Below, one piece after another: positions 35,410-43,388 of a DNA stretch of 64,000 nucleotides. The notes beneath the pieces are model-generated. The model ran no database searches, was not told the origin of the DNA, and saw only the letters and a program-made list of their open reading frames with translations. The stretch comes from Halosimplex halobium (GTDB taxonomy: Archaea > Halobacteriota > Halobacteria > Halobacteriales > Haloarculaceae). Made by a program: the position numbers and the translations under genes. Location of the stretch: positions 62,001 to 126,000 of the forward strand of contig NZ_JBLKNX010000014.1 of assembly GCF_051414055.1 (NCBI RefSeq), written 5' to 3'. Each line of letters opens with the position of its first letter. Within the stretch, counting starts at the first letter, position 1.

Positions 35410-35649
35410 ATGGAGACGAAGACCGGTCCCGACGAGGAGACGCTGTACGTCGACACCGAGGACGCCGAGCGCGGGGCGGAGGGCCCCTTCTTCGTCGTCT
35501 ACCGGACGCCCGACCGCGAGCGCCGCTGGGGGTACTTCTGCGGCAACTGCGACTCCTTCCGGACGGCGATGGACTCGATGGGGCGGATCAAGTGCAACGA
35601 CTGCGGCAACCTCAAGAAACCCGACGAGTGGGACGCCGCCCACGAGTGA
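35410..35649 (+). CDS. Small zinc-ribbon protein (DUF5816-like)
   Basis: 79 residues. An acidic N-terminus is followed by a beta hairpin and two Cys pairs, FCGNCDSF and KCNDCGNLKKPDEWDAAHE, spaced as in a zinc ribbon. Haloarchaeal homologues (DUF5816) are conserved but uncharacterised; I name the family from memory. ATG 35410 is preferred because the frame upstream overlaps the opposite-strand nucleotidase. Confidence 0.75.
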   Translation: METKTGPDEETLYVDTEDAERGAEGPFFVVYRTPDRERRWGYFCGNCDSFRTAMDSMGRIKCNDCGNLKKPDEWDAAHE

Positions 35650-35669
35650 CGCGGCGGTGAGGCCACACA

Positions 35670-35713
35670 GGCGCCGATGCAACGCCGCACTGGCGCCGAT
35701 GCAACGCCGGACT
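35670..35713 (+). repeat. Two tandem 22-bp repeats
   Basis: Two copies at 35670-35691 and 35692-35713 differ at one base (GGCGCCGATGCAACGCCG, then C or G, then ACT). They lie between two small genes. They look like a recent slippage duplication rather than a regulatory array. Confidence 0.8.
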
Positions 35714-35810
35714 GGCCCGGTCGGGACCCGCGTAACGAGGCGCTACCGGCCGAGAGGGGCGGGCCGGCGTTCCCGCCGACTGTGAACCGTAGGAACACTT
35801 ATCCCGGACC

Positions 35811-35825
35811 CCGTGGTAACCACGG
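35811..35825 (+). promoter_or_regulatory. Perfect 7-1-7 palindrome at the promoter of a DUF7116-like gene
   Basis: CCGTGGT-A-ACCACGG lies 4 bases before the ATG at 35830 and just after a TATA-like CACTTATC (about 35797-35804). A repressor bound here would block a leaderless transcript. The regulator is unknown. Confidence 0.55.
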
Positions 35826-35829
35826 ACGA

Positions 35830-36138
35830 ATGAGGGCTGTTACCAAGCACCTCGACGAGAAGGCCCGGTCGATCTTCGCGGACCTCGGATACACGGTGAC
35901 CGACAGCGGCGGCGAGTACCTGGCCGAACGGAAGTGGCGTGTCGTCCACGTCACACCGGCCGAGGAGTTCGACGAGACGCCCGACTCGGGGGAGTACCGG
36001 TGTTTCGTCGCGTGGTCCGAGGACGTACCCGAACTCGAACGCCGCCTCGAGGCGGCCGACCCGGACTACGAGTGGGCGATCATGGGTGTCGACGAGGACG
36101 GCGACTACGAGGTCGCCTGCCACCGCAACGCGGCCTGA
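35830..36138 (+). CDS. Small haloarchaeal protein (DUF7116-like)
   Basis: 102 residues. MRAVTKHLDEKARSIFADLGY is followed by a beta-rich segment ERKWRVVHVTPAEEF and RCFVAWSEDVPELERRL, ending YEWAIMGVDEDGDYEVACH. It resembles a conserved haloarchaeal protein I know as DUF7116; no function is known. The start directly follows a promoter with a perfect palindrome, so expression is probably tightly controlled. Confidence 0.72.
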   Translation: MRAVTKHLDEKARSIFADLGYTVTDSGGEYLAERKWRVVHVTPAEEFDETPDSGEYRCFVAWSEDVPELERRLEAADPDYEWAIMGVDEDGDYEVACHRNAA

Positions 36139-36231
36139 CCGGCCGGCGGGGCCTCGGCGCTGTTCTCCCGCGCTGGCGATCACTGGGAGCCGTTAGCGTT
36201 TCCTTGGTGGAGCCGAATCCCTGTGGGTAGC

Positions 36232-36870
36232 ATGGCACAACGGGACCTCGGCGAGCTGCTTTCCGACACCCGGGTCAACGCCGGCGCCGCGTGGGTGCTG
36301 GTCGGCGTCGTCGGCCTGGTCTGTATCGAGAGCGTCGCCACCGGCGACCTCCTGTGGGGGGCGTTCGCAGCGACCGTCGGGGTCGTGGTCGCGCTGCCGG
36401 GGCTGGTACGCCGGACCCCGCGCGCGATGCCGCCCGCCGAGGTCGTCCTGCTCGCGGGGCTGCCGGTCGTCGGGCGGGCCGTCGCGACGCTACAGGTGAC
36501 CAGCACCGTCGCGACCTACCTCTCGATCGCCGCGCTCGCGCTCCTGGTCGCGGTCAACCTCCACCTGTTCACGCCCGTCGAGATGAGCGTCGGCTTCGCC
36601 GTCCTGTTCGTCGTCGTCACCACGCTCGGGGCGGCCGGTCTCTGGGCGCTCGCGCGCTGGGGCTCGGACGTGCACCTGGGGACGACGCTGCTGCTCGACC
36701 CCGGACCCGACGGCGTCCTCTCCGACGCCGACCTCGAAGCCATCGAGCACGAACTGATGGTCGAGTTCGTCGGTTCCGGGATCGCGGGGCTGGTCGCCGG
36801 GCTCGTCTTCCAGGTGTACGTCAAGCGGCGGGCCCTGGTCGAGGGCCGAACCCGGGGTGAGGCGGCGTGA
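36232..36870 (+). CDS. Multi-pass membrane protein of unknown function
   Basis: 212 residues, about six hydrophobic helices, with an acidic cytosolic loop (about 155-180, LDPGPDGVLSDADLEAIEHELMV) before the last helix GSGIAGLVAGLVFQVY. I do not recognise a named family. It overlaps the next membrane protein gene by 4 bases (GTGA), so the two are probably made together and may form a complex. Confidence 0.65.
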   Translation: MAQRDLGELLSDTRVNAGAAWVLVGVVGLVCIESVATGDLLWGAFAATVGVVVALPGLVRRTPRAMPPAEVVLLAGLPVVGRAVATLQVTSTVATYLSIAALALLVAVNLHLFTPVEMSVGFAVLFVVVTTLGAAGLWALARWGSDVHLGTTLLLDPGPDGVLSDADLEAIEHELMVEFVGSGIAGLVAGLVFQVYVKRRALVEGRTRGEAA

Positions 36871-37520
36871 GGATCCGCGACCGCCTCGGCATCTCGACGC
36901 GACGCCAGCGCCAGCTCACCTGGCTGATGGAGCTGGTCATGCTCGGCGTCTTCCTCTACGGCGTCTGGAAGCTGAACGTGAAGATCATCGCCAACGCCGG
37001 CGTGGCGCTTTTGATCGCGCAACTGGTCCCGGTGCTCGAACGCGACTACGGCGTCCCGCTGGACGCCGGCCTGACACTGTGGATCACCAGCGCCGTCTTC
37101 CTCCACGCCTTCGGGACGATCGGCACCGGCGGCGAGAGCTTCTACGCCTCCGTCTGGTGGTGGGACCACATGACCCACGCGCTGTCGTCGTCCGTCGTCG
37201 CGGGCGTCGGCTACGCCACCGTCCGCGCGCTCGACGAGCACTCCGACACCGTCAGCCTCCCGCCCCGGTTCATTTTCGTCTTCATCCTCCTGTTCACCCT
37301 CGCGTACGGCGTCTTCTGGGAGATCATCGAGTTCACGATCGGCGTGGTCGCCTCGATGGCCGGGACCGAGACGATCCTGACCCAGTACGGGCTCACCGAT
37401 TCGCTGTGGGACCTCGTCTACAACACGCTCGGCGCCGTCGTCGTCGCCACCTGGGGGACCGCCCACCTCAACGACGTCTCCCACTACATCCGGGACCGCC
37501 TCGACGAACGGGCGGCCTGA
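36867..37520 (+). CDS. DUF2238/YjdF-like membrane protein
   Basis: 217 residues, GTG start overlapping the previous stop. About six helices and the motif WWWDHMTHALSSSVVAGVGYA, with FWEIIEFTIGVVASM and YNTLGAVVVATWGTAHL later, a pattern seen in YjdF/DUF2238-type proteins. Conserved His, Asp and Glu inside helices suggest a metal or lipid site, not proven. It is the last intact core gene before the compositional break at about 37,650. Confidence 0.72.
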   Translation: MRIRDRLGISTRRQRQLTWLMELVMLGVFLYGVWKLNVKIIANAGVALLIAQLVPVLERDYGVPLDAGLTLWITSAVFLHAFGTIGTGGESFYASVWWWDHMTHALSSSVVAGVGYATVRALDEHSDTVSLPPRFIFVFILLFTLAYGVFWEIIEFTIGVVASMAGTETILTQYGLTDSLWDLVYNTLGAVVVATWGTAHLNDVSHYIRDRLDERAA

Positions 37521-37621
37521 GCGGCCGCGGTCGCCCGCGCGGACTCCGATGCCGCCGCTCGACCTCGACCACTGTCACCCGGCCGAACCTTTTGTACCGT
37601 GGAGACGTACCCCATAGCGCG

Positions 37622-37651
37622 ATGGTATTCAAGAAGTTGACCGCTGGCTAG
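37622..37651 (+). pseudogene. 5' remnant of an interrupted core gene (MVFKKLTAG-stop)
   Basis: A GC-rich leaderless promoter (AACCTTTTGT at 37586-37595) and ATG at 37622 start a frame MVFKKLTAG that ends in TAG at 37649-37651, exactly where the DNA turns AT-rich. This is what insertion of the integrase element into the 5' end of a host gene would leave; the rest would lie at the far junction outside the window. The parent gene is not identified. Confidence 0.45.
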
Positions 37652-37663
37652 TTGCAACATTGT

Positions 37664-37692
37664 TATCACCCTTTGGTACGTACATGGTGATA
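37664..37692 (+). promoter_or_regulatory. Dyad operator over the integrase operon start
   Basis: TATCACC (37664-37670) and GGTGATA (37686-37692) form a perfect 7-bp inverted repeat flanking a GTACGTAC palindrome (37676-37683). The right arm ends on the A of the ATG at 37692. Autorepression by the encoded ribbon-helix-helix-like protein is a reasonable inference. Confidence 0.55.
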
Positions 37693-38075
37693 TGGAAGAA
37701 GACGACGAAGACGAAGTAGACTATTTAGAAGTTCACAACCATGAAGAGAATGACCTGAACACTTCTGTACGAGTTAGACTGAATTCCGATACAAAGCTTC
37801 GCTGGGAAAGATATGCGGAGAACACTCATGGAATCAATGGAATATCTGAATTAGTTCGAGGTGCAGTCTCAAAAGAAATCAGTGGAGGATTTGAGGACGG
37901 AGAGCAAAAACAAGACCAAATTTTAGAAGGTATATTAGAAATAAAAGATTCTATTGATGAGGCTCATGAAGAAGTTCGAAAAACTCATGCTGATATAATA
38001 GATGAATCAAAATTAGAAGCAACTCTCGAATCTGCTATAGATGCGTCTACATCTGGGGGCGAGACGGATGGATAA
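37692..38075 (+). CDS. Ribbon-helix-helix-like protein upstream of integrase
   Basis: 127 residues, AT-rich codons unlike the core. After an acidic N-terminus, NTSVRVRLNSDTKLRWERYAE (about 22-42) has the strand-helix pattern of a ribbon-helix-helix, continuing HGINGISELVRGAVSKEI. The C-terminal half is a predicted coiled coil (EGILEIKDSIDEAHEEVRK). It overlaps the integrase start by 8 bases. Likely roles are excision/integration factor or operon repressor; both are inferred. Confidence 0.65.
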   Translation: MEEDDEDEVDYLEVHNHEENDLNTSVRVRLNSDTKLRWERYAENTHGINGISELVRGAVSKEISGGFEDGEQKQDQILEGILEIKDSIDEAHEEVRKTHADIIDESKLEATLESAIDASTSGGETDG

Positions 38076-39036
38076 AGCTAGTCTAGAAGTAATGGCAGCA
38101 GTTCAGGACAGAGATTTAGATAACATCATTGATGAACTGACTACTTATTATCCTGAAGAAAATCTATCTGGCTTATTAGAATCACATCTTGATGAAGTAC
38201 ACGGACACACAGCGAAACGAGATAGAATAGCTGTTGAAGATTTAATAGATTGGATGAAAGCTAACAAAGTAACAAATGTAAATGACGAGACCGTCGAAGA
38301 ACATCTGAAATATCTTGTTAGGACCCGCTACGCAAAAAATACAATAAAGCAAAGGTACTACGGAATTACGAATTTTACAGATAGTCAACTGTCTGAAACA
38401 TCTAACAGCCTAGTTAGAGAAGTGTCTTGGACTGAGGTGGCCAAAGATGAGATGAAAAAGCAAGACATTGAGGAAGAAGGGAGGTTGGGAAAAGGAGCAC
38501 GTCCTATTACTGAAGAAGAAAAAGAGAAAATGCGGGAAACTGCTCCTACACACCGTACTGAGCTTATGACTGAGATGCTTTGGCAATGTGGTCTGAGAGC
38601 AGAAGAGTTAGCGAAATCAGAAGTAGAGAGAATCGATTTAGATGAGAGAATATTGGAAGTTGATACCGTAAAACGAGATGACCACACCCGTGAAATCGGG
38701 TTTGACTTAGAACTCAAATTTATGTTAGAAAGATACCTCTCCTCTTACCGTCCAAAATTCGGACGCTCAAGCCCTTACTTGTTTGTTACGCAAAAGAGTG
38801 ACCACACTTTACCACACAACCTTACTCGAACAATCAAAGACCTCGCTGATGATGCAGATATTCAAGATTATTCAACTATGCAGAACGGCGCTAAGAAGGC
38901 TGAAATCACACCACATAGCTTTAGGAAATCGCTAGGAATCCGGTTAGACGACAAAAATCACGGGCTAAAAGAAATTGCTGAGAGATTAGGTCATAGTGAC
39001 GCTCAAACTGTATCTACCTATTTGGATATTCAGTAA
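38068..39036 (+). CDS. Tyrosine recombinase (XerC/D-type integrase)
   Basis: 322 residues. An N-terminal SAM-like DNA-binding domain (about 40-135) precedes the catalytic domain with R177 (WQCGLRAEEL), H283 and R286 (TPHSFRKSLG), H309 (ERLGHSD) and the nucleophile Y318 (TVSTYLDIQ). All catalytic residues are present, so it is probably active. Codon use is AT-rich like its upstream partner. It stands at the left border of the accessory region and presumably catalysed its integration. Confidence 0.93.
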   Translation: MDKASLEVMAAVQDRDLDNIIDELTTYYPEENLSGLLESHLDEVHGHTAKRDRIAVEDLIDWMKANKVTNVNDETVEEHLKYLVRTRYAKNTIKQRYYGITNFTDSQLSETSNSLVREVSWTEVAKDEMKKQDIEEEGRLGKGARPITEEEKEKMRETAPTHRTELMTEMLWQCGLRAEELAKSEVERIDLDERILEVDTVKRDDHTREIGFDLELKFMLERYLSSYRPKFGRSSPYLFVTQKSDHTLPHNLTRTIKDLADDADIQDYSTMQNGAKKAEITPHSFRKSLGIRLDDKNHGLKEIAERLGHSDAQTVSTYLDIQ

Positions 39037-39065
39037 AAATCGCTATAATTTTTTGTGAGACCTAT

Positions 39066-39437
39066 TCAGAATCTACTTTTAAATTCTTCAACTGCTGAAT
39101 CGAAGTCATCGAACATCATCTTGTCTTTGTCTGAACAATGCTGAATATCAGGAACTGACTTTTTGTATTCTTGTTCTTCATATTCATGCGTGTCTACTAC
39201 GAATTCTCCATATTTTTGTGGAATGTCAACAGCTATTTGGTGCATTCTGTCTGCATTCACCGGGACATAGATTTCTGTACTGTTCGCTGCGAACAGTGGC
39301 ATATATTTCACGCCATCATTTGTCCACTCGGTTTCGATTCCATATTCTTCTGCGATTTCATTGATTCGGTTCATTTCCTCGTCAGTGAACACATTGCGAA
39401 TCGATGCTGGTTCGGGAACAGATTGTTTTGGTGTCAT
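39066..39437 (-). CDS. Hypothetical protein of the integrated region
   Basis: 123 residues, AT-rich. MTPKQSVPEPASIRNVFTDEEMNR is followed by an alpha/beta segment with YMPLFAANSTEIYVPVNADRM and EFVVDTHEYEEQEYKK, and a C-terminal FDDFDSAVEEFKSRF. No recognisable motif. It is convergent with the integrase (29-base gap). Confidence 0.55.
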   Translation of the reverse strand: MTPKQSVPEPASIRNVFTDEEMNRINEIAEEYGIETEWTNDGVKYMPLFAANSTEIYVPVNADRMHQIAVDIPQKYGEFVVDTHEYEEQEYKKSVPDIQHCSDKDKMMFDDFDSAVEEFKSRF

Positions 39438-39834
39438 CTGCGACTAAATCTATTTGGAACGATGTATTTAAATCTAAGGAATTTACCAACCGAATCGTTG
39501 TGTAAATCTCCGATATTGTGGACGAACTCAAAAACAGACACTGTATTTCCCATACTCTCTCAATCATGGAAAATCAATACTGTAAAAACCGAATTCTCTA
39601 AGTTACGAAAATCCAATTAGAATAGTACGCACTGTTACCATCGCTGAAACTGTTCATAGACCCTCCCAGTCGTCTGAATAAGTACACCGAGCGCATAGAA
39701 GGAGTGCGGGAGAAGGTAGGACAGACCGGGAAGGATTTCGGAGAACTCGACTTTCAGATTTTACAGATTCTCTAAGGTGTCATAGAACGGTTGGCACACC
39801 CCTCTCCTGACCTCCCGAATCGCTTAACATAGGA
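39438..39834. other. Gene-free gap of 397 bases
   Basis: AT-rich left half and mixed right half with no convincing coding frame. At 39776-39787 it contains, in reverse orientation, the motif TTCTATGACACC that also marks the repeats at 40809-40820, 42718-42729 (one mismatch) and 43389-43399. It is therefore probably a degenerate insertion-sequence end. Confidence 0.4.
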
Positions 39835-40095
39835 CTACTGAGTGGCTTCAACCGGTACCAAATCATGGTGACGAAATGAAATTGGGAGCTCTTCGCCCGT
39901 TTCTATGTCTTGAAGAATGTACGAGTATCCATCTGTGGTTCGACCGGTTTCCGTACCAAGGTCATCCGTTTGAACTTCAATAATCTCACAGATTACTCCG
40001 TGATACCGAGAATCAGTATCATCAGGGCCGATGTAGATTTGTACCCGGTCACCGACCGAATATGAATCACTCGCCGGTTGCGGGATGTCCTCCAT
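39835..40095 (-). CDS. Small SH3-like haloarchaeal protein
   Basis: 86 residues. YSVGDRVQIYIGPDDTDSRYHG and the closing FRHHDLVPVEATQ bracket an all-beta, SH3-like barrel also seen in small haloarchaeal proteins of unknown function. No catalytic residues. Composition is intermediate between core and element, which suggests it came from another haloarchaeon. Confidence 0.6.
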   Translation of the reverse strand: MEDIPQPASDSYSVGDRVQIYIGPDDTDSRYHGVICEIIEVQTDDLGTETGRTTDGYSYILQDIETGEELPISFRHHDLVPVEATQ

Positions 40096-40274
40096 TGGTC
40101 CGTTTTGAATCGGGAAAACCTATTAGTCCATCGTTGCATCCGCACTTTTACTGACCGCCTGAGTAGGTCGAAAGGGCCAGAGAGGGGGTCGGTACAGGTG
40201 ATAAACGTAATGCTTAGTGCAGAGGAGCTACGTAGCAGTCTGTCACACCGGACAAGACTACGTTATCGCCATTA

Positions 40275-40670
40275 TTATGCTGTAATCCCTTCGAACTCTA
40301 TTTCAGTACTATCAATAAGCACTCGCACGCCTGAGTCGTCTCTTGTTTCTGGCGACCAGTCGTACTCTTTACTAAGTTCGTCGTTCACGGTCACTGTTAT
40401 GGTATAGCTCGTGTCGTCCGCCAGCGGGTCGTCGAACATACGATTCTCTTCCGCTTCAATGGTGGCCGTCTCGTCGAACTCAGTTTCACTGTCCGCCGTC
40501 GCCGTAACCGTCACTTCGATGGATTCGGCCTGTTCATTTACGAGTTCGATATCAGTGACATCAAAATCTTCGATAGGCGTATTTTCGTCGGACAGGAGCC
40601 CCTCTGAACAGCCGCTCAAACTCGCTAGCGAGACAATTGCTACGGTAAATCCCCGCCGTGTTGTATCCAT
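40275..40670 (-). CDS. Tat-dependent lipoprotein of unknown function
   Basis: 131 residues. A twin-arginine signal DTTRRGFTVAIVSLASLSGC ends in a lipobox Cys at 21. The mature part is an acidic, Thr-rich, immunoglobulin-like beta domain (EVTVTATADSETEFDETATI, YTITVTVNDELSKEYDW). It would be anchored outside the membrane. TTACTTAG, about 27 bases upstream, is the likely TATA box. A 6-3-6 dyad (AGGTTG-GCT-CAACCT) lies at 40721-40735. Confidence 0.7.
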   Translation of the reverse strand: MDTTRRGFTVAIVSLASLSGCSEGLLSDENTPIEDFDVTDIELVNEQAESIEVTVTATADSETEFDETATIEAEENRMFDDPLADDTSYTITVTVNDELSKEYDWSPETRDDSGVRVLIDSTEIEFEGITA

Positions 40671-40751
40671 AGCGAATTTCTGGCTCAGCTAAGTAAGTGT
40701 CTTCTGTATAGTACAATCGTAGGTTGGCTCAACCTGGTGTTATATACGCAT

Positions 40752-40823
40752 GCATACTGAGCAGGTGATTCACATCTAACAGCCCCGAAATCAACTGTCT
40801 TGTGAGCTTTCTATGACACCCTG
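40752..40823 (+). repeat. Left copy of a 72-bp inverted repeat pair
   Basis: This segment and the reverse complement of 42715-42787 share about four fifths of positions, including GCATACTGAGCAGGTGATTC and the terminal TTCTATGACACCCTG. The pair brackets two minus-strand genes and the first structured RNA-like element. It is interpreted as related insertion-sequence ends in opposite orientation. Confidence 0.75.
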
Positions 40824-40852
40824 AATTCTCGAATATATGCGGTGACGGGTAC

Positions 40853-41842
40853 CTATCCGCCAGTCGCCGACTCGTGGAACGACCGACCGGTCCGGAACTC
40901 GGTCAGTTCCCCTATCCGCTCTTCGAGTTCTTCGATTTCCTCACGGAGTTCGTTGGCTTCCTCGCCCTCTGTTTCGGCCAACCGGTCTTTGAGTCCCTGA
41001 AGACGGGTTTCCTTCTCTTCCTCGTCCACATCGGCCTTCCGGACATACTCAGTCTCTTCGACTTCATACACGTCGCTTTCGGAGAGTTCGGTCACATCAA
41101 GCGCTTCGTCTACCTTGCTTGAGTCTACCGTAGTCAACCGTTCGCGGTCAATCCCGGCGGATTCGAAAGCATTCAATACGAGTTCGTCGTCTTTTAACGA
41201 CCGGTTCCGACGGCTCATCCGTTGGACGGAGCCAAACTGGCCACTGACGGGTTGGTCATGATGTAATCGGTCAAGAAGGACGCTCCGCACGTCCTGACGG
41301 AGGTCGTTTGCATTGCGCTGTACGTCCGATAGCAAGGTGTAGAGGTTCACCAGAGCAGGCGTCTCTACATCTTCGGGCGTGGTCACATCATGGCGTTCGA
41401 GGGCGTCGATAAGCAACAGGGCGTCACTGTAGACTGCCACATCGGGTTCCTCACGCTCTTTGTCGGCGTCGTCAGTGTCTTCTTGGGCTTCCACCAGCGG
41501 CGAGCCTGTCGGTGTCTCGCTTTTGGTTAGCGTCCCTTTGTGGTCGTCCACCTCGTAGCGTGGATGGAGACTCAAAACCGCCGCGTAGGGTTCCGCGTTC
41601 GGTGGCAAACGGTCTAGCTCAAATTCACCCTGGGCGTCTTCGATGCGGCGAAAAAGTGTCTCGAACTGGTCGCGCTGAAGTGGAATGGTTTCGTCGTCGT
41701 CCCGATATCGGATAAGGATGCGATACTCCTGAACGTCTGTAACCCCGAACGCCTTGCGTGAAAGTGGGGTGACAAGCATCGCGTCTTGAGCAAGTTCCTC
41801 GATATTTTCGAGCAGGTGATGCCAGGTGGAGCTGAAGGTCAT
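40853..41842 (-). CDS. Hypothetical acidic coiled-coil protein paired with PadR
   Basis: 329 residues from ATG 41842, placed about 27 bases after TTTTATTCTC. The N-terminal globular part has MTFSSTWHHLLENIEELAQD and YRILIRYRDDDETIPLQRDQF. The C-terminal quarter (about 270-320) is a strong coiled coil rich in Glu (KADVDEEEKETRLQGLKDRL). No known family. It lies downstream of the PadR gene on the same strand (63-base gap) and is likely under its control. Confidence 0.6.
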   Translation of the reverse strand: MTFSSTWHHLLENIEELAQDAMLVTPLSRKAFGVTDVQEYRILIRYRDDDETIPLQRDQFETLFRRIEDAQGEFELDRLPPNAEPYAAVLSLHPRYEVDDHKGTLTKSETPTGSPLVEAQEDTDDADKEREEPDVAVYSDALLLIDALERHDVTTPEDVETPALVNLYTLLSDVQRNANDLRQDVRSVLLDRLHHDQPVSGQFGSVQRMSRRNRSLKDDELVLNAFESAGIDRERLTTVDSSKVDEALDVTELSESDVYEVEETEYVRKADVDEEEKETRLQGLKDRLAETEGEEANELREEIEELEERIGELTEFRTGRSFHESATGG

Positions 41843-41905
41843 GTGAGCTGGTAGGGGAAGAGAGAATAAAATATTCGTTGTCAAGAACTGTTCTCGACAG
41901 TCAGA

Positions 41906-42196
41906 TTACGCCGTGAGGGCGTCTTCCTCGACGTATTGATTCTCCCACTCGCGCCGGGCTTCGATTTCACGTTGACCGCGCCGGGTTATCGAGTAGACAT
42001 TCGTTCGTCGGTCTTTCTGTCCCTTCTCCACGAGTCCCTTGTCCACCAGTGTGTCGAGATTCGGGTACAGTCGCCCGTGATGAATTTCCTTCTCGTAGTA
42101 GTCTTCAAGTTCTTCTTTGATAGCGAGTCCATGGGGTTCCGTTTGACCAGCAATCGCGTACAGGAGGTCGCGCTGGAAGCCAGTGAGGTCGTACAT
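41906..42196 (-). CDS. PadR-family transcriptional regulator
   Basis: 96 residues. A complete PadR winged helix: MYDLTGFQRDLLYAIAGQTE, GLAIKEELEDYYEKEIHHGR (recognition region) and LYPNLDTLVDKGLVEKG, with the wing YSITRRGQREIEARREW. PadR proteins are dimeric repressors, often autoregulated. ATG 42196 is preceded by a dyad with an embedded TATA. Very similar regulators accompany many haloarchaeal plasmids and proviruses. Confidence 0.88.
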   Translation of the reverse strand: MYDLTGFQRDLLYAIAGQTEPHGLAIKEELEDYYEKEIHHGRLYPNLDTLVDKGLVEKGQKDRRTNVYSITRRGQREIEARREWENQYVEEDALTA

Positions 42197-42198
42197 TC

Positions 42199-42217
42199 TT
42201 GTATGATTTATATACAA
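42199..42217 (-). promoter_or_regulatory. PadR autoregulatory operator overlapping TATA
   Basis: TTGTAT-N7-ATACAA is an inverted repeat directly before the padR ATG and includes TATATAAAT on the minus strand. Binding by PadR would occlude TBP; this is inferred from position. Confidence 0.55.
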
Positions 42218-42484
42218 ACGATTAAGTTTGTCGCACTTTAGGGAAATCATCGCCCGAACGATGGTATCGTAGTGGACTACGGAGAATATACTATGTCGTA
42301 TACTGCCTTCTGAGCAGAGATACCGGGATATTGTTTCGAATCCGCGGCTCTCAACCGGTCACAAGTAGATTTCATTCTGTCACAGTATCTAACCACTGGT
42401 ATTCAACAGAACAGAGTCGAGTAGTAGTATACAGTTGTGGTGGCATTTCGAAACGTACTTGTGTGATAATCCCTGCCTTGAATT

Positions 42485-42704
42485 GCGTCCAACGTGGGTG
42501 TGGGTGACCCGTCGTCACACCCCAATTGCCATCGACACCGTTCCCCCAACCCCCCACATGAACGCTGTCGTCCAGTACGACGGATAATCTATTCACCCCT
42601 TTGGGCGCTTTCCGAATCAACGGCTCGACCTGCCCGAAGTGCTGACGGTGGGGACTGCCCCCGTCCGCCACTGTCAGCCTTTTTCCGGGCCGTTGGTTTT
42701 TCGA
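42485..42704 (+). ncRNA. Structured RNA-like element, copy 1 (TnpB-omega-RNA-like)
   Basis: A GC-rich stretch with no credible ORF. It shares a 26-base identical block (42613-42638) and CCGGGCCGTTGG (42685-42696) with the copy at 43509-43727. CAACGG and CCCG in the first block pair with CGGG-CCGTTG in the second and enclose a variable stem, CTGACGGTGG/CCACTGTCAG (42642-42651 and 42668-42677). An upstream hairpin is also present in both copies. Preserved pairing with different sequences argues for RNA structure. Resemblance to the right end of IS200/IS605-group TnpB elements is inferred. Confidence 0.6.
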
Positions 42705-42714
42705 GGGGCAGAGA

Positions 42715-42787
42715 CAGGGTATCATAGAACACTTCACAAGGTGGTTGATTTCAAGTCTGTTAGAGATGAATCACCTGCTCAGTATGC
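42715..42787 (-). repeat. Right copy of the 72-bp inverted repeat pair
   Basis: Reverse-complement partner of 40752-40823, starting 10 bases after the structured element. It carries GGTATCATAGAA, the reverse of the TTCTATGA(C/T)ACC motif. Confidence 0.75.
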
Positions 42788-42816
42788 GTGCGAACCTATC
42801 AGTCCGTGTCTATGAG

Positions 42817-43230
42817 TTAGTCGGTGTATCGTCTCGCCGCGAGGCCGAGCACCCCACCGATGAGTCCGAGAGGGATACCAAAGAGGAGTGCTAACGGCGG
42901 TGCCATAACTACGGCTGTTGGATAGGGGGTCGGTCCGGTCCAACCGACGTGTACGAGATGAATCGCAACCGCATACGTGGGACAAACCGTCAGGAGAAGT
43001 GCGATAAGCAATCCCTCGTTGTAGTAGGTGACCACGCTCGCAAGAACGAGCAACAGGAAGAGTAGAACGTAGAAAACTGAGCCAATAACCGAGATTGATT
43101 GGTCTAACCAGAGGCTCATAACCGAAAAGACGGCCACGAACAAGCCAACTGCCACCGCAACTCCCCGAAGCGAAACAGTGGCATCCTGACCCAATAAGAG
43201 GGATTTGGAACGGGCCTGCGAGATAGCCAT
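42817..43230 (-). CDS. Four-helix membrane protein, hypothetical
   Basis: 137 residues from ATG 43230. A short polar N-terminus is followed by four helices (about 22-42, 48-68, 72-92, 105-130) with little loop sequence (GVAVAVGLFVAVFSVMSLWL, VLLFLLLVLASVVTYY). No family is recognised. It lies between the two structured repeat elements and may be passenger DNA of the same mobile unit. Confidence 0.55.
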   Translation of the reverse strand: MAISQARSKSLLLGQDATVSLRGVAVAVGLFVAVFSVMSLWLDQSISVIGSVFYVLLFLLLVLASVVTYYNEGLLIALLLTVCPTYAVAIHLVHVGWTGPTPYPTAVVMAPPLALLFGIPLGLIGGVLGLAARRYTD

Positions 43231-43388
43231 GGTGGGTCTTCTATCGGGAGTCAAAAATACGTTGTGTCAACACAGTCCCTCTCGGGACTTCGTCGTAGAC
43301 CCATTGATTTGCGGCCCCTCACTGAGCGTTAGGTCTATCCCCTGCACTGAGCGGTTCGAGAAGTAAAGAGTGAGGATGCACCAGCCGG

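Noticed and set aside
37521..37690. Search for a tRNA gene as integration target at the element border
   Set aside because: No cloverleaf, T-psi-C-like or CCA-adjacent sequence is seen; the border instead lies in a short interrupted coding start.
42372..42737. A 121-codon minus-strand frame
   Set aside because: It runs antisense through structured copy 1 and part of the inverted repeat; its Pro/Gly/His-rich sequence reflects the RNA-like stems, not a protein.
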